Shown: in pieces, positions 8,830 through 17,099 of the stretch | How the letters are laid out: each line of letters starts with the position of its first letter | How positions within the stretch are numbered: position 1 is the stretch's first letter | From: Leptospira biflexa serovar Patoc strain 'Patoc 1 (Paris)' | Lineage (GTDB): Bacteria > Spirochaetota > Leptospiria > Leptospirales > Leptospiraceae | Assembly (NCBI RefSeq): GCF_000017685.1 | Contig: NC_010602.1 | Span: forward strand, 992,001-1,056,000 | Direction of reading: 5' to 3' | Length of the DNA stretch: 64,000 nt | The notes under the pieces: model-generated | Seen by the model: only the letters and a program-made list of their open reading frames with translations | Database searches by the model: none | Told to the model about the DNA's origin: nothing | Position numbers and translations under genes: made by a program

Positions 8830-10117
8830 TTTATCCAACTTACGTAAACCAAAATTGATTTTGTTTTTTCGCATTGTTTTGGTATTTCTTTTGGGTATTG
8901 TTGCATTATCTGCAGAAGAGATCAAACAACCAAACCCAAGCGTTGTTCCCAAAAAGGATTCAAGCGTGACATCGGATCAATCGAAACCGATCCAAAATCC
9001 GAGTCCAGACCAAAACCCAATCCCCAATCCTAACTCAAACTCAAACGCAAATCCATTCACCAATCTTTTTGAAAGAGAAGACAACCAAAGGCCAATGGAG
9101 ATTTTCAATCAGGTTTATGAACATCGATTGATGATTCGGACCGGTTGGGGGATTGGAAAATTATCACCAGCCATTCTGAATGAAACGGGTCCCGCTTGGT
9201 TTCAGAATTCACTCTTTCGGCAAATGACAGAACCAGGTGCTCCCCTTTCCATTCCTTATAAACCAGCAAAAGATTTGGGGCTTAATTCTCAGTTTTTTGA
9301 CATCCGTTATGGATACAAAAACAAATACGAAATCCAATTTGCAGAAGATACTTCGCTTGGTGTTTATAGTCGGGACCTACCTGCTTCCAATAATTTTATT
9401 TCTCCAAGGACAGATTCCTATTGGGCTAGTAGTTTTGAAGGGAATCGACTCCTTCGATTTGAAGGTGTGAGCCAACACCTACGTTTTTCTTACACTCATC
9501 CCATCACAAAAATTTTGATGGTTGGGCCCTCTGTCAACTTCCACCGTTATACGGAACGAAATAATATTTCTTATGGATCCTATTCTACCAGTCGCCCAGA
9601 GGCTACAGTTCCGAATAAAGTCACTTGGTCGATCGGTGGGGATGCGAATGCAGAATATTCGATGAAAGGAATTTTGCCTGGAGTTTATGCCAAGTTAAAA
9701 CTCAAAGATTGGTGGGAGATCAGAGGACGACTCGAGCTTCTTGACCGGAAAGGTAATTTTTCTGTGTTAGGTTCTCAAATCATCCAAGAAGTGTACAATG
9801 ATGGCACTTCCAACCTAACGGGCGTTGTCCCAGCATACGGCGGAAAAGTCCGAGACAAAGGGACAATTTTGAATTTGGAGACTTCATTTCAATACTGTCG
9901 CTTTAGTCTCGACATTGGGATGATCCGACAAGACGTCAAACGAAACTATGATACGTATTTGGGAGACACAATTGGGAACGTCCCAAGGACTGATTATTCG
10001 TCAAGAAGTGTTGGGATCGGATTTTCTGAAATGTCAACATCTATCAAACATACAGTGACAGAGTTTTATATCATGCCTGGTGTTTCGTTTTATTACGATG
10101 AGGACAAAATTTACTAG
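8819..10117 (+). CDS. Putative outer-membrane beta-barrel protein with Pro/Asn-rich linker
   Basis: This 432-residue protein begins at TTG 8819, inside the end of the OmpA-like gene, with AGGGA about 8 bases upstream. The signal peptide (LILFFRIVLVFLLGIVALSA, then EEIKQ) is followed by a low-complexity Pro/Asn/Ser linker (residues 38-80). The rest is rich in alternating aromatic and polar strands (FDIRYGYKNKYEIQF, LRFSYTHPITKILMVGPSVNFHRY in pieces), as in outer-membrane barrels, and ends in YYDEDKIY. I do not recognise the family. The coupling with an OmpA-like lipoprotein supports an outer-membrane role. Confidence 0.72.
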   Translation: MFINLSNLRKPKLILFFRIVLVFLLGIVALSAEEIKQPNPSVVPKKDSSVTSDQSKPIQNPSPDQNPIPNPNSNSNANPFTNLFEREDNQRPMEIFNQVYEHRLMIRTGWGIGKLSPAILNETGPAWFQNSLFRQMTEPGAPLSIPYKPAKDLGLNSQFFDIRYGYKNKYEIQFAEDTSLGVYSRDLPASNNFISPRTDSYWASSFEGNRLLRFEGVSQHLRFSYTHPITKILMVGPSVNFHRYTERNNISYGSYSTSRPEATVPNKVTWSIGGDANAEYSMKGILPGVYAKLKLKDWWEIRGRLELLDRKGNFSVLGSQIIQEVYNDGTSNLTGVVPAYGGKVRDKGTILNLETSFQYCRFSLDIGMIRQDVKRNYDTYLGDTIGNVPRTDYSSRSVGIGFSEMSTSIKHTVTEFYIMPGVSFYYDEDKIY

Positions 10118-10137
10118 AATGAGTTTTTTGCCTACAC

Positions 10138-10149
10138 TCAAACGTTTGA
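10138..10149. repeat. 12-bp perfect palindrome in intergenic region
   Basis: TCAAACGTTTGA is a perfect 12-base palindrome, 21 bases after the beta-barrel gene and 85 bases before the esterase gene. It could be an operator or part of a terminator; nothing else here identifies it. Confidence 0.3.
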
Positions 10150-10233
10150 TCCTTGCTTGGATTGTGAAGTTTGGGTGGTGAATTGATTTAAAAATGTTTG
10201 ATTTTTCCTGAATCGTAACCAATCTAATCAGGG

Positions 10234-10896
10234 ATGCCGTATTTTTTAACCTTTCTTTCTTTATTCATTGCCCTTGGTTGTGGGAAACCTTCCGACCAAA
10301 CACAAGATCCAAAAACTCAATCGATAGAATCAAACCAAACCAAACGGATTTTGTATTTTGGTGATTCCTTGACCGCTGGGTATGGCCTAAGCAATTATGA
10401 AGATGCTTGGCCCCATGTTCTCACAAACCGCATCAATGCGGAAGGTTATTTTTATCAAATGACAAATGCGGGAGTATCAGGTGATACAACAAGTGGAGGG
10501 CTTGGAAGGTTGGAATGGGTGCTTGCGGAAAAACCTTCCATCTTTGTGCTCGAGTTAGGTGCCAATGATATGTTGCGAGGGATCAGTCCTTCCGTCACAA
10601 AAGAAAACTTACGTTCCATGATCCGCCAAATCAAATCTTTATACCCAAACACCAAAATATTGTTAGTTGGTATGATGGCCACTCCCAATATGGGGAAAAA
10701 ATATGCGAATGCATTCAATTCAATTTATCCAGATCTTGCCAAAGAAGAGAATGTCCCTCTAGTTCCCTTTATCTTAGAAAAAGTGGCCACAATTCGAAAA
10801 CTCAATCAAAAGGATGGAATCCATCCTACAGATGCCGGCCATAAATTGGTAGCGGACACTGTGTACCCTTACATAAAACCACTACTAGAAAAATAG
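10234..10896 (+). CDS. SGNH-family lysophospholipase/arylesterase lipoprotein (TesA-like)
   Basis: This 220-residue protein has signal MPYFLTFLSLFIA and lipobox LGC (Cys16). SGNH blocks are all present: block I GDSLTAGYG with the nucleophilic Ser, block II Gly in NAGVSGDTTSGG, block III LGANDMLRG, and block V DGIHPTDAGH with the Asp-His pair. The family hydrolyses esters of lysophospholipids, acyl-CoA and aryl esters; E. coli TesA is periplasmic, so envelope lipid turnover is the likely role. The ATG has no well-spaced Shine-Dalgarno, as AGGG directly abuts it. The TenA gene follows 12 bases later and is probably cotranscribed. Confidence 0.9.
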   Translation: MPYFLTFLSLFIALGCGKPSDQTQDPKTQSIESNQTKRILYFGDSLTAGYGLSNYEDAWPHVLTNRINAEGYFYQMTNAGVSGDTTSGGLGRLEWVLAEKPSIFVLELGANDMLRGISPSVTKENLRSMIRQIKSLYPNTKILLVGMMATPNMGKKYANAFNSIYPDLAKEENVPLVPFILEKVATIRKLNQKDGIHPTDAGHKLVADTVYPYIKPLLEK

Positions 10897-10908
10897 GAAA
10901 CATATCTC

Positions 10909-11604
10909 ATGCAAAGTCCATTCCCCATTCCAACGTTTGCCCTTGAATGTAAAACATTTGCCAAAGATTCGTTTGGTGCTTCTTTTACCCATCCTTTTGT
11001 TTTGGCATTGGCAAAAGGAACCCTCGACCCGAAAGTCTTTCGGTTTTACCAAATCCAAGATGCAAAGTACTTAGAATCTTTTTCCGATGCTTGCGCCATC
11101 CTTTCCACAAAAGTGTCAGACCCTGACGATAAATTATGGCTCATCGATGCCGCAAGGATGGCCCTTGTGGTCGAAGGCCAGCTCCACATCGGATATGGAA
11201 AAACCTTAGGTTATGATGCAAACACCATTGCCAATACAGAGCCCACTCCCAATAACTGGGCCTACCAAAACCACATGGTGGCAACGGTGATGAAAGGGTC
11301 TGTCCTCGAAGGATTCTGTGCCATTGCTCCTTGTCCATGGCTCTACATCGAACTGGGGCAACACCTACTCCAAGAGATGGGGTCCATTCCACAAGACCAT
11401 CCTTATGCTTCTTGGTTAAACATGTATTCTGATCCTGGGTTCAACGAATACATGACCCATTTGCTTGCGAGGGTTCAAAAGTATGCAGACCTTGCGGATG
11501 AAACGTCCAAGGCACGTGCCAAAATGGTTTTCCAACAAAGCTGTAATTACGAATGGATGTTTTGGGAACAAGCTTGGACAAACCAAAACTGGCCGTCCCG
11601 ATAA
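10909..11604 (+). CDS. tenA: TenA-family aminopyrimidine aminohydrolase (thiaminase II)
   Basis: This 231-residue cytoplasmic enzyme belongs to the TenA/PQQC-like helical family that hydrolyses degraded thiamine to salvage the pyrimidine moiety. Seen features: FYQIQDAKYLESFSDA, with the conserved Asp and Tyr of the pyrimidine pocket; CAIAPCPWLYIELG, with the catalytic Cys in the PCPW context; and CNYEWMFWEQAW near the end with the active-site Glu. Length matches the family. The last residues (TNQNWPSR) are typical of TenA. It follows the esterase gene closely and is the last protein gene before tRNA-Gly. The 193 bases 11605-11797 contain no gene that I can support. Confidence 0.92.
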   Translation: MQSPFPIPTFALECKTFAKDSFGASFTHPFVLALAKGTLDPKVFRFYQIQDAKYLESFSDACAILSTKVSDPDDKLWLIDAARMALVVEGQLHIGYGKTLGYDANTIANTEPTPNNWAYQNHMVATVMKGSVLEGFCAIAPCPWLYIELGQHLLQEMGSIPQDHPYASWLNMYSDPGFNEYMTHLLARVQKYADLADETSKARAKMVFQQSCNYEWMFWEQAWTNQNWPSR

Positions 11605-11797
11605 AGATCCGTTAGCTGGACTTGGGGATGGTTTTGTTTTCCCTTCCATGGTTGCGAACTGATAGATGGGAAATTGAAGAACACAAAAAACCAGTTCCTC
11701 TCCCAAACCGTCCTCATTTGTTTTTTGTTTTATCCTTTTTCGTCTTTTTTCCTTGCCGATTTGTCCTGATTCCAAATGATGGTTTCACAAACCTTCT

Positions 11798-11869
11798 GCG
11801 GGAATAGCTCAGCGGTAGAGCATCTCCTTGCCAAGGAGATGGTCGCGGGTTCAAGTCCCGTTTCCCGCT
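11798..11869 (+). tRNA. tRNA-Gly (anticodon GCC)
   Basis: The 72-base cloverleaf has a perfect 7-bp acceptor stem (GCGGGAA with TTCCCGC), D arm GCTC-AGCGGTA-GAGC, anticodon stem TCTCC/GGAGA with loop TTGCCAA (anticodon GCC, reading GGC/GGU), and T arm GCGGG-TTCAAGT-CCCGT. The discriminator base is T and the CCA end is not encoded (AAT follows). It lies 62 bases before tig. Confidence 0.97.
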
Positions 11870-11931
11870 AATGAAGGTCTTCTTCTTTTTCTTTCCACTA
11901 CACTCTCTTTTTTTACACTGGATATAATACG

Positions 11932-13278
11932 ATGGAATTTACGGCTAAAAAAAATAACAACGCAACTTGTGACCTCAGCATTCAATTTAGCGCTGAAGAA
12001 GTCCGCACCGCCTACGGAAAGGCTTACCAAAATGCAGCTGAAAAAGTAAAAATCCCTGGATTCCGACCAGGAAAAGCTCCACTCAATATGGTGGAAAAAG
12101 TCCTCGGTGACTCCGTGATGGACGATGCAGCAAACATCATGTTAAACCAAGCGATGGCTGACCTATTTGATAAATTGGAACACAAACCAATTCGATTGCC
12201 ACAATTCCAAATGGAAACATTTGATAAAAATACTGGTGCCAAAGCAAAAGCCACTTACGACACAAAACCAGAAGTCACCTTACCAAAGTTAAAGAAGATC
12301 AAAATCCAACCCAAAGAAATTAAAATTTCTGATGCGGACATCCAAAAAGAATTGGAAGGCATTCAAAAAAATATGGCACGTAACTCTTTGAAAGAAGAGA
12401 GCGAACCTGTGGAAGCAGCCGACTTACTCGAAATCAATTATAAATTCAAAGAAACAGGAAAGGAATATCCAGAACAAAACCAAACGGGTAAATTCCAAAT
12501 GGGAGCCCCTCAAAATCCACCAGGTTTTGAAACGAATCTCCTTGGGATGAAGTTGAATGAAACAAAAGAGTTTACCTTCACTTATCCAGACGTGTATCCT
12601 GCATCTCCTGAGTCCGCTGGAAAATCGATCATCTACACAGTGACTGTGACAGCTGTATACAAAGTCACTTATCCTGAAATCAACGACGACTTTGCATCCG
12701 AAGTGGATGGATCTGCCAACTTACAAGAGTTAAAAGATAAAACAAAAAAACAACTCGTTGAAATTTTTGGAAATGCTCTTACCAAACGAGCCACGGATGA
12801 TGCTTACAACGAAATCATCAAAGAATCCAAATTCATCATCCCTGAATCACTCATCGTGGAAGAAACAGAAACGGTTTTCAAAAACTTTATGCGTGAATTT
12901 GGCCTTCCTGTGACTTCCCTTTCTGACTACGCAAAACGACTCGGTAAGGAAGAAAAGGAAGTGCGAGAGTCTTTTTCCAAAGCGGCGGAAAAACGCATCC
13001 AAACCTATATTTTGAAGCAAAAAATTGCGGATGACCACAAAATCCAGATTTCTGAGGAAGAAGTGGAGGCCGGATACGAAAAAGAGGCCACTGCCCAAGG
13101 AATTCCTGCCGAAACTCTGAAAAAAGAAGTCCAAAAACAAAAGGCGGAAACCTACTACCGTGACAAATTCCTGTTTGATAAAATTGACGAGTTTGTATAC
13201 GCTGAAGTAGAGAAAAAATCGCCGAAAGCAATTTCAACGGAAGAAGCTGAGAAAATTCTTAGCGGGAAAGAAGAGTAA
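11932..13278 (+). CDS. tig: Trigger factor (ribosome-associated chaperone/PPIase)
   Basis: Trigger factor binds nascent chains at the ribosome exit tunnel. The 448-residue length is typical. The N-terminal ribosome-binding domain shows the signature loop IPGFRPGKAP (residues 41-50). A central FKBP-like PPIase domain (about 150-240; LLEINYKFKETGKEYPEQNQ in part, FTFTYPDVYP) and a long helical C-terminal chaperone domain follow. Start ATG 11932 begins MEFTAKKNN. It opens the conserved tig-clpP-clpX order, with clpP starting 3 bases after its stop. Confidence 0.96.
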   Translation: MEFTAKKNNNATCDLSIQFSAEEVRTAYGKAYQNAAEKVKIPGFRPGKAPLNMVEKVLGDSVMDDAANIMLNQAMADLFDKLEHKPIRLPQFQMETFDKNTGAKAKATYDTKPEVTLPKLKKIKIQPKEIKISDADIQKELEGIQKNMARNSLKEESEPVEAADLLEINYKFKETGKEYPEQNQTGKFQMGAPQNPPGFETNLLGMKLNETKEFTFTYPDVYPASPESAGKSIIYTVTVTAVYKVTYPEINDDFASEVDGSANLQELKDKTKKQLVEIFGNALTKRATDDAYNEIIKESKFIIPESLIVEETETVFKNFMREFGLPVTSLSDYAKRLGKEEKEVRESFSKAAEKRIQTYILKQKIADDHKIQISEEEVEAGYEKEATAQGIPAETLKKEVQKQKAETYYRDKFLFDKIDEFVYAEVEKKSPKAISTEEAEKILSGKEE

Positions 13279-13281
13279 ACT

Positions 13282-13884
13282 ATGTCCACATTATTACCAT
13301 ATGTTTCAGAACAAACAAGCCGGGGCATCGATCGCATGGATGTCTATTCCAGACTTCTACGGGATCGGATTATTTTTTTGGGTGCGGGCATTGACGACAC
13401 CTATGCCAACGCTGTTTGTGCACAACTTTTGTTTTTAGAAGCAGAAAACCCAGACCGTGATATCTATCTCTACATCAATAGCCCAGGTGGGTATGTGAGT
13501 TCAGGACTTGCCATTTACGATACCATGCAACTCATCAAACCAGAGGTGAGAACCCTTTGTATTGGTCAGGCATCTTCCATGGCGGCACTTTTACTTGCGG
13601 GCGGTGCCAAAGGAAAACGTTCTGCTCTTCCTAATGGTAGGATTATGATGCACCAACCTTATGGTGGAGCCGGTGGACAAGCTTCGGATATTGAAATCTC
13701 CGCAAAAGAAATCATCAAGACGAAGAACACTTTGATCGATTTATATTGTAAACATATCGGAAAACCTGCGGCGCAGATCCAAAAAGACACCGAAAGGAAT
13801 TTCTTCATGAGTGCCGAGGAAGCGAAAGAATACGGTATCATTGATAACGTGATCCTAGAACGCAAACAAATGATACAAGCCTAA
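13282..13884 (+). CDS. clpP: ATP-dependent Clp protease proteolytic subunit ClpP with Asn in the Asp triad position
   Basis: This 200-residue serine peptidase subunit forms barrels that degrade substrates fed by ClpX. Nucleophile Ser99 is in [14 protein letters not shown] and catalytic His124 in MMHQPYGG. E. coli has its catalytic Asp in TERDRF; here the aligned segment reads [12 protein letters not shown], with Asn173 encoded by AAT at 13798-13800. The remaining family features ([29 protein letters not shown]) are intact. Asn at this place is known from Listeria ClpP1, which relies on partnership with another ClpP. Leptospira is reported to encode two ClpP paralogues, so this may be the weaker subunit of a mixed barrel; that is inference. 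It lies between tig and clpX. Confidence 0.95.
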   Translation: MSTLLPYVSEQTSRGIDRMDVYSRLLRDRIIFLGAGIDDTYANAVCAQLLFLEAENPDRDIYLYINSPGGYVSSGLAIYDTMQLIKPEVRTLCIGQASSMAALLLAGGAKGKRSALPNGRIMMHQPYGGAGGQASDIEISAKEIIKTKNTLIDLYCKHIGKPAAQIQKDTERNFFMSAEEAKEYGIIDNVILERKQMIQA

Positions 13885-13899
13885 AGGGGGCAACTCTCC

Positions 13900-15180
13900 A
13901 TGACCAAACGTGCAAGCCAAACAGGGAATTCCAGAGAAAAATTACATTGTTCTTTCTGCGGAAAGGCCCAAGACGAAGTCAGAAGGCTTGTGGCAGGTCC
14001 TGGTGTTTATATCTGCGATGAATGTATCTCTTTATGTAACGAAATCATCGCCGAAGAACCACAATCAGGTGAAAAAACTGCGATTGTGGGTGACATTCCA
14101 AAACCAACCGAAATCAAAAAGATCTTAGACCAGTATGTAATTGGGCAAGAACAAGCCAAAAAGGCTTTGGCTGTTGCCGTCTACAATCACTACAAACGTA
14201 TTTTTCATAACGAACGTAAGGCGGGAGATGTGGAATTGGAAAAATCCAATATCATGCTCATCGGTCCCACTGGATCGGGGAAAACCTTACTCGCACAAAC
14301 CCTTGCCCGTATCTTAAAAGTTCCTTTTGCCATTGTGGATGCCACAGCTCTCACTGAGGCTGGGTATGTGGGGGAAGATGTGGAAAACATCATCCTCAAA
14401 CTCATCCAAAACGCGGACAATGATGTGAAACGAGCAGAGATGGGAATCATCTACATCGACGAAATTGATAAGATCTCTCGTAAATCAGACTCGGCTTCCA
14501 TCACACGTGATGTGAGTGGGGAAGGGGTCCAACAAGCCCTCTTAAAAATCATTGAAGGCACTGTTGCCAATGTCCCACCGCAAGGTGGACGCAAACACCC
14601 ACACCAGGAATACATCCCGGTGGAAACCAAAAACATCCTCTTCATTTGTGGAGGAGCTTTTGTAGGTCTCACTGATATCATCAAACAACGAGTTGGTGTG
14701 AAATCCATTGGATTCCATTCCAATGAAGTGGTCAACGATCGCGGAAGAAAGATCGAAGAAGGGGAATCACTTGTGCATCATGTGATCCCTGACGATTTGA
14801 TGAAATTTGGCCTCATCCCAGAATTCATCGGTCGCCTTCCCATCATCGCCACACTTGATGAACTCACGATCGAAAGTTTAAAATCGATTTTTACAGAACC
14901 AAAAAATTCCCTTCTCAAACAATACCAAAAGATGTTTGATATCGAGAATGTAAAACTGAAGTTCACAGAATCTGCCATTGAAGCCATTGCCCAAACCGCC
15001 ATCAAACGGGAAAGTGGAGCGAGGGGACTTCGTGCCATTGTGGAAGAAATCATGATGGAACTCATGTTCCAAATTCCTTCAAGAAAGGATGTTTTGGAAG
15101 TGGTGGTGACAGACGATACTGTTCTGAAAAAAGAAGCACCCATTACAATTTTAAAGGGTGATATCGAAAAGATCGCTTAA
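13900..15180 (+). CDS. clpX: ClpX AAA+ unfoldase
   Basis: ClpX unfolds tagged proteins and threads them into ClpP. This 426-residue protein has the N-terminal C4 zinc domain (Cys17, Cys20, Cys39, Cys42), Walker A GPTGSGKT (122-129), pore loop GYVGED (155-160), Walker B IIYIDEID (183-190) and the sensor/arginine region [13 protein letters not shown] near the end. A strong GGGGG Shine-Dalgarno lies before ATG 13900, 15 bases after clpP. The beta-lactamase-like gene follows after only 23 bases, so readthrough is likely. Confidence 0.97.
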   Translation: MTKRASQTGNSREKLHCSFCGKAQDEVRRLVAGPGVYICDECISLCNEIIAEEPQSGEKTAIVGDIPKPTEIKKILDQYVIGQEQAKKALAVAVYNHYKRIFHNERKAGDVELEKSNIMLIGPTGSGKTLLAQTLARILKVPFAIVDATALTEAGYVGEDVENIILKLIQNADNDVKRAEMGIIYIDEIDKISRKSDSASITRDVSGEGVQQALLKIIEGTVANVPPQGGRKHPHQEYIPVETKNILFICGGAFVGLTDIIKQRVGVKSIGFHSNEVVNDRGRKIEEGESLVHHVIPDDLMKFGLIPEFIGRLPIIATLDELTIESLKSIFTEPKNSLLKQYQKMFDIENVKLKFTESAIEAIAQTAIKRESGARGLRAIVEEIMMELMFQIPSRKDVLEVVVTDDTVLKKEAPITILKGDIEKIA

Positions 15181-15203
15181 AAAAAAGAAATGTTACTTTG
15201 GTA

Positions 15204-16022
15204 ATGTGGTTCGTTAAAACGAAAGCAATCCAAATTTCCTTCCTGGGAATTTACTTTTTATTGGGGGTATTTGTTTCCGGATGCCAAAGGCAAATTGTTT
15301 CGGAATCTCCAAACCAAGTGACCTTTCCTGGATCAATTACAAAGTTATCAGAGAATTCTTCACCCCAACATTTAGAGTGGATCAAAATCAAAGAGACGGT
15401 TTGGATCCACAAAAGTTTTGGTAATTTTTTAGGGAAAACCTATGAATCCAATGGCCTTGTGGTCCTTTCGAGTCGGGGAGTTGTTGTCATTGATACCCCA
15501 TGGACAGAGTCACAAACGGAAGAACTGTTTGAGGGTATCAAAACCAAATTCCAAAAAGAAATTTTATTCCTGATTGTGACACATGCGCATGACGACCGTA
15601 TGGCGGGAGTCACACAATTCCAAAACCGAAACATCCCTGTATATAGCACTTCTTTAACTTCAAAATTGGCAAAGGAAAAAGGACTTGGAAAAACAAATCC
15701 CATCTTGGATCTGCAAACAAGAGTTTCAGCGGGGAATGTTTCTGTAGAAATCTTTTTTCCAGGGCATGGGCACTCACCCGATAATATTGTGGTTTGGTTA
15801 CCAAACACTCATATTCTTTTTGGTGGTTGCCTTGTGAAGGCTATCGATGCAACAGACTTGGGAAATGTGAAGGATGCAAATTTATTGGAATGGGAAAATG
15901 CAGTGAAACGAGTGTTATCTCGTTACCCTGACGCAGAAGTTGTGGTGCCAGGGCATGGGAACTGGGGGAAACTGGATTTACTCCGCCATACGATACGATT
16001 ACTTGTTTCTACGAACCACTAA
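15204..16022 (+). CDS. Subclass B1 metallo-beta-lactamase-like lipoprotein
   Basis: This 272-residue protein has signal peptide WFVKTKAIQISFLGIYFLLG and lipobox VSGC (Cys27), so it should be membrane-tethered, as NDM-type enzymes are. All six B1 zinc ligands are visible: THAHDDRMAG (His127, His129, Asp131), GHSPDN (His190), FGGCLVK (Cys209) and VPGHG (His251). Lys212 and the DLGNVKDAN segment match the substrate-binding loop of BcII-type enzymes, as do SNGLVV and YSTSLTSKLAKEKG. B1 enzymes hydrolyse penicillins, cephalosporins and carbapenems with two zinc ions. ATG 15204 is preferred over the TTG at 15198. It sits 23 bases after clpX and overlaps the convergent next gene by 24 bases. Hydrolysis itself is inferred. 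Confidence 0.88.
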   Translation: MWFVKTKAIQISFLGIYFLLGVFVSGCQRQIVSESPNQVTFPGSITKLSENSSPQHLEWIKIKETVWIHKSFGNFLGKTYESNGLVVLSSRGVVVIDTPWTESQTEELFEGIKTKFQKEILFLIVTHAHDDRMAGVTQFQNRNIPVYSTSLTSKLAKEKGLGKTNPILDLQTRVSAGNVSVEIFFPGHGHSPDNIVVWLPNTHILFGGCLVKAIDATDLGNVKDANLLEWENAVKRVLSRYPDAEVVVPGHGNWGKLDLLRHTIRLLVSTNH

Positions 16023-17099
16023 GATGGACAGTTTTTCCATGGGATTTGTGAGATTTCGTTCGCGCCCGAGGGAACTCATCTTTTTGGCAATGGCAAGTAA
16101 CATCTGTCTAGAAGAACTTGGCCTTAGGTCGAGTAGGTAATCCACAAATTCTTCCATGATTTCAAAGGATGTGAGTCCAAATTGGGTGAGAGTGCGGTCA
16201 CTCGCCCAAACCAAATAATCCCCAATCTCAATCCCATCGGCTATTGAAATCGGATGTTTGTGATTGGGATACCAATGGTCATCCCCACTGCCTTCAATCA
16301 CTTGGATGCCGTGGTCCGAAAATTGAAAGATGGGCATGTCCATGTAATGTAAAAAAGACATTTTATCATCTTTGTTTTGGATCACAAACGCAGAGAGTTT
16401 TAATTTTAAGAAAGCAAATTGATGGAGAGCAAATTTTAATTTGGTTAATAATTCTTCTGTGGAAAAAAGTCCTTCTCCAAACGAAGAGACAATCCCATGA
16501 ATGAATACCTTTTCCGAGGATTCCAAAATTCCTGGTTCCATATGACCAGCAATGATTCCAAATAATCCGTCTTTTGCTCGTACAATTCGGATATAATCAG
16601 CACCCGCATAACGCATGACAGATGGAAACACCGCAACATCAAATCCTGGTGTACTCGGAATTTTGATATCTGGGATTTGTTTGTTTACTGAGGCGGCTTG
16701 GATTGTTTTCCAATCAAATTTGTTTTCAAACTGTTCTTCTCCAAGTCCTTCTTCCCCTTGCAAAAGAGTGAACATTACCGATTTGTATATTTTGTATTCA
16801 TCGGAATTTCGATTTAGGTTTCGTATGTCTTTGGGAATTTCATTTTCGCTATCTTGGATATGAAAGACAATGTGAAGGATGTATTGGTATAAAAATCCAA
16901 GAAAATAATATACGATAAAACTAATACACAATGCCAAAAGAAAAGAGCTATAAATCCCAACCAAATTAAAATTGAGAGTGTTTTCCCCTTTCGGATTTTG
17001 CCAATGTAGGAAGGTAAATTCGGCAAAGTGAAAGTGTATGAAAAAAAATAAAAAACTAATCAGGCCAATTAAGATTGGTAGTTTGACGCGGTAACTCAT
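15999..17099 (-). CDS. Membrane protein with SpoIIE/PP2C-like C-terminal domain, probably degenerate
   Basis: This 366-residue protein has two N-terminal membrane segments (about 7-27 and 47-76), an acidic linker, and a cytoplasmic domain. The domain resembles the SpoIIE/RsbU phosphatase fold in layout: FPSVMRYAGADYIRIVRAKDGLFGIIAGH matches the GGDYYD and IADVSGHG strands, and IGDYLVWASDRTL matches the late GD...TDG motif. The second metal-binding Asp is missing (IIAGH in place of IADVSGH, near residue 184), so catalysis is doubtful. Fold assignment is my inference. Its ATG overlaps the tatC stop by 4 bases, placing it in the tat operon, and its 3' end overlaps the metallo-beta-lactamase gene by 24 bases. 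Confidence 0.75.
   Translation of the reverse strand: MSYRVKLPILIGLISFLFFFIHFHFAEFTFLHWQNPKGENTLNFNLVGIYSSFLLALCISFIVYYFLGFLYQYILHIVFHIQDSENEIPKDIRNLNRNSDEYKIYKSVMFTLLQGEEGLGEEQFENKFDWKTIQAASVNKQIPDIKIPSTPGFDVAVFPSVMRYAGADYIRIVRAKDGLFGIIAGHMEPGILESSEKVFIHGIVSSFGEGLFSTEELLTKLKFALHQFAFLKLKLSAFVIQNKDDKMSFLHYMDMPIFQFSDHGIQVIEGSGDDHWYPNHKHPISIADGIEIGDYLVWASDRTLTQFGLTSFEIMEEFVDYLLDLRPSSSRQMLLAIAKKMSSLGRERNLTNPMEKLSILVVRRNK

Noticed and set aside
9000..9060. Tandem-looking repeat of Pro/Asn codons
   Set aside because: It is a low-complexity linker in the exported barrel protein; units are not regular enough to be a repeat array.
11416..11775. 119-residue minus-strand reading frame over the tenA 3' end
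   Set aside because: It overlaps the C-terminus of tenA, where catalytic Glu context is clear, and shows no signal or domain.
11622..11807. Short plus-strand frame between tenA and tRNA-Gly
   Set aside because: It runs into the tRNA gene and has no Shine-Dalgarno or family resemblance.
14778..15143. 121-residue minus-strand frame in clpX
   Set aside because: It is antisense to the conserved ClpX C-terminus, a result of codon bias in clpX.
15440..15808. 122-residue minus-strand frame in the metallo-beta-lactamase gene
   Set aside because: The opposite strand carries all zinc ligands of a B1 enzyme; this frame is a shadow.
15204..16022. Alternative assignment as a glyoxalase II or RNase Z-type MBL protein
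   Set aside because: Those have THxHxDH with a conserved His after the Asp and no Cys ligand; this one has HAHDDR and GGCLVK, as B1 enzymes do.
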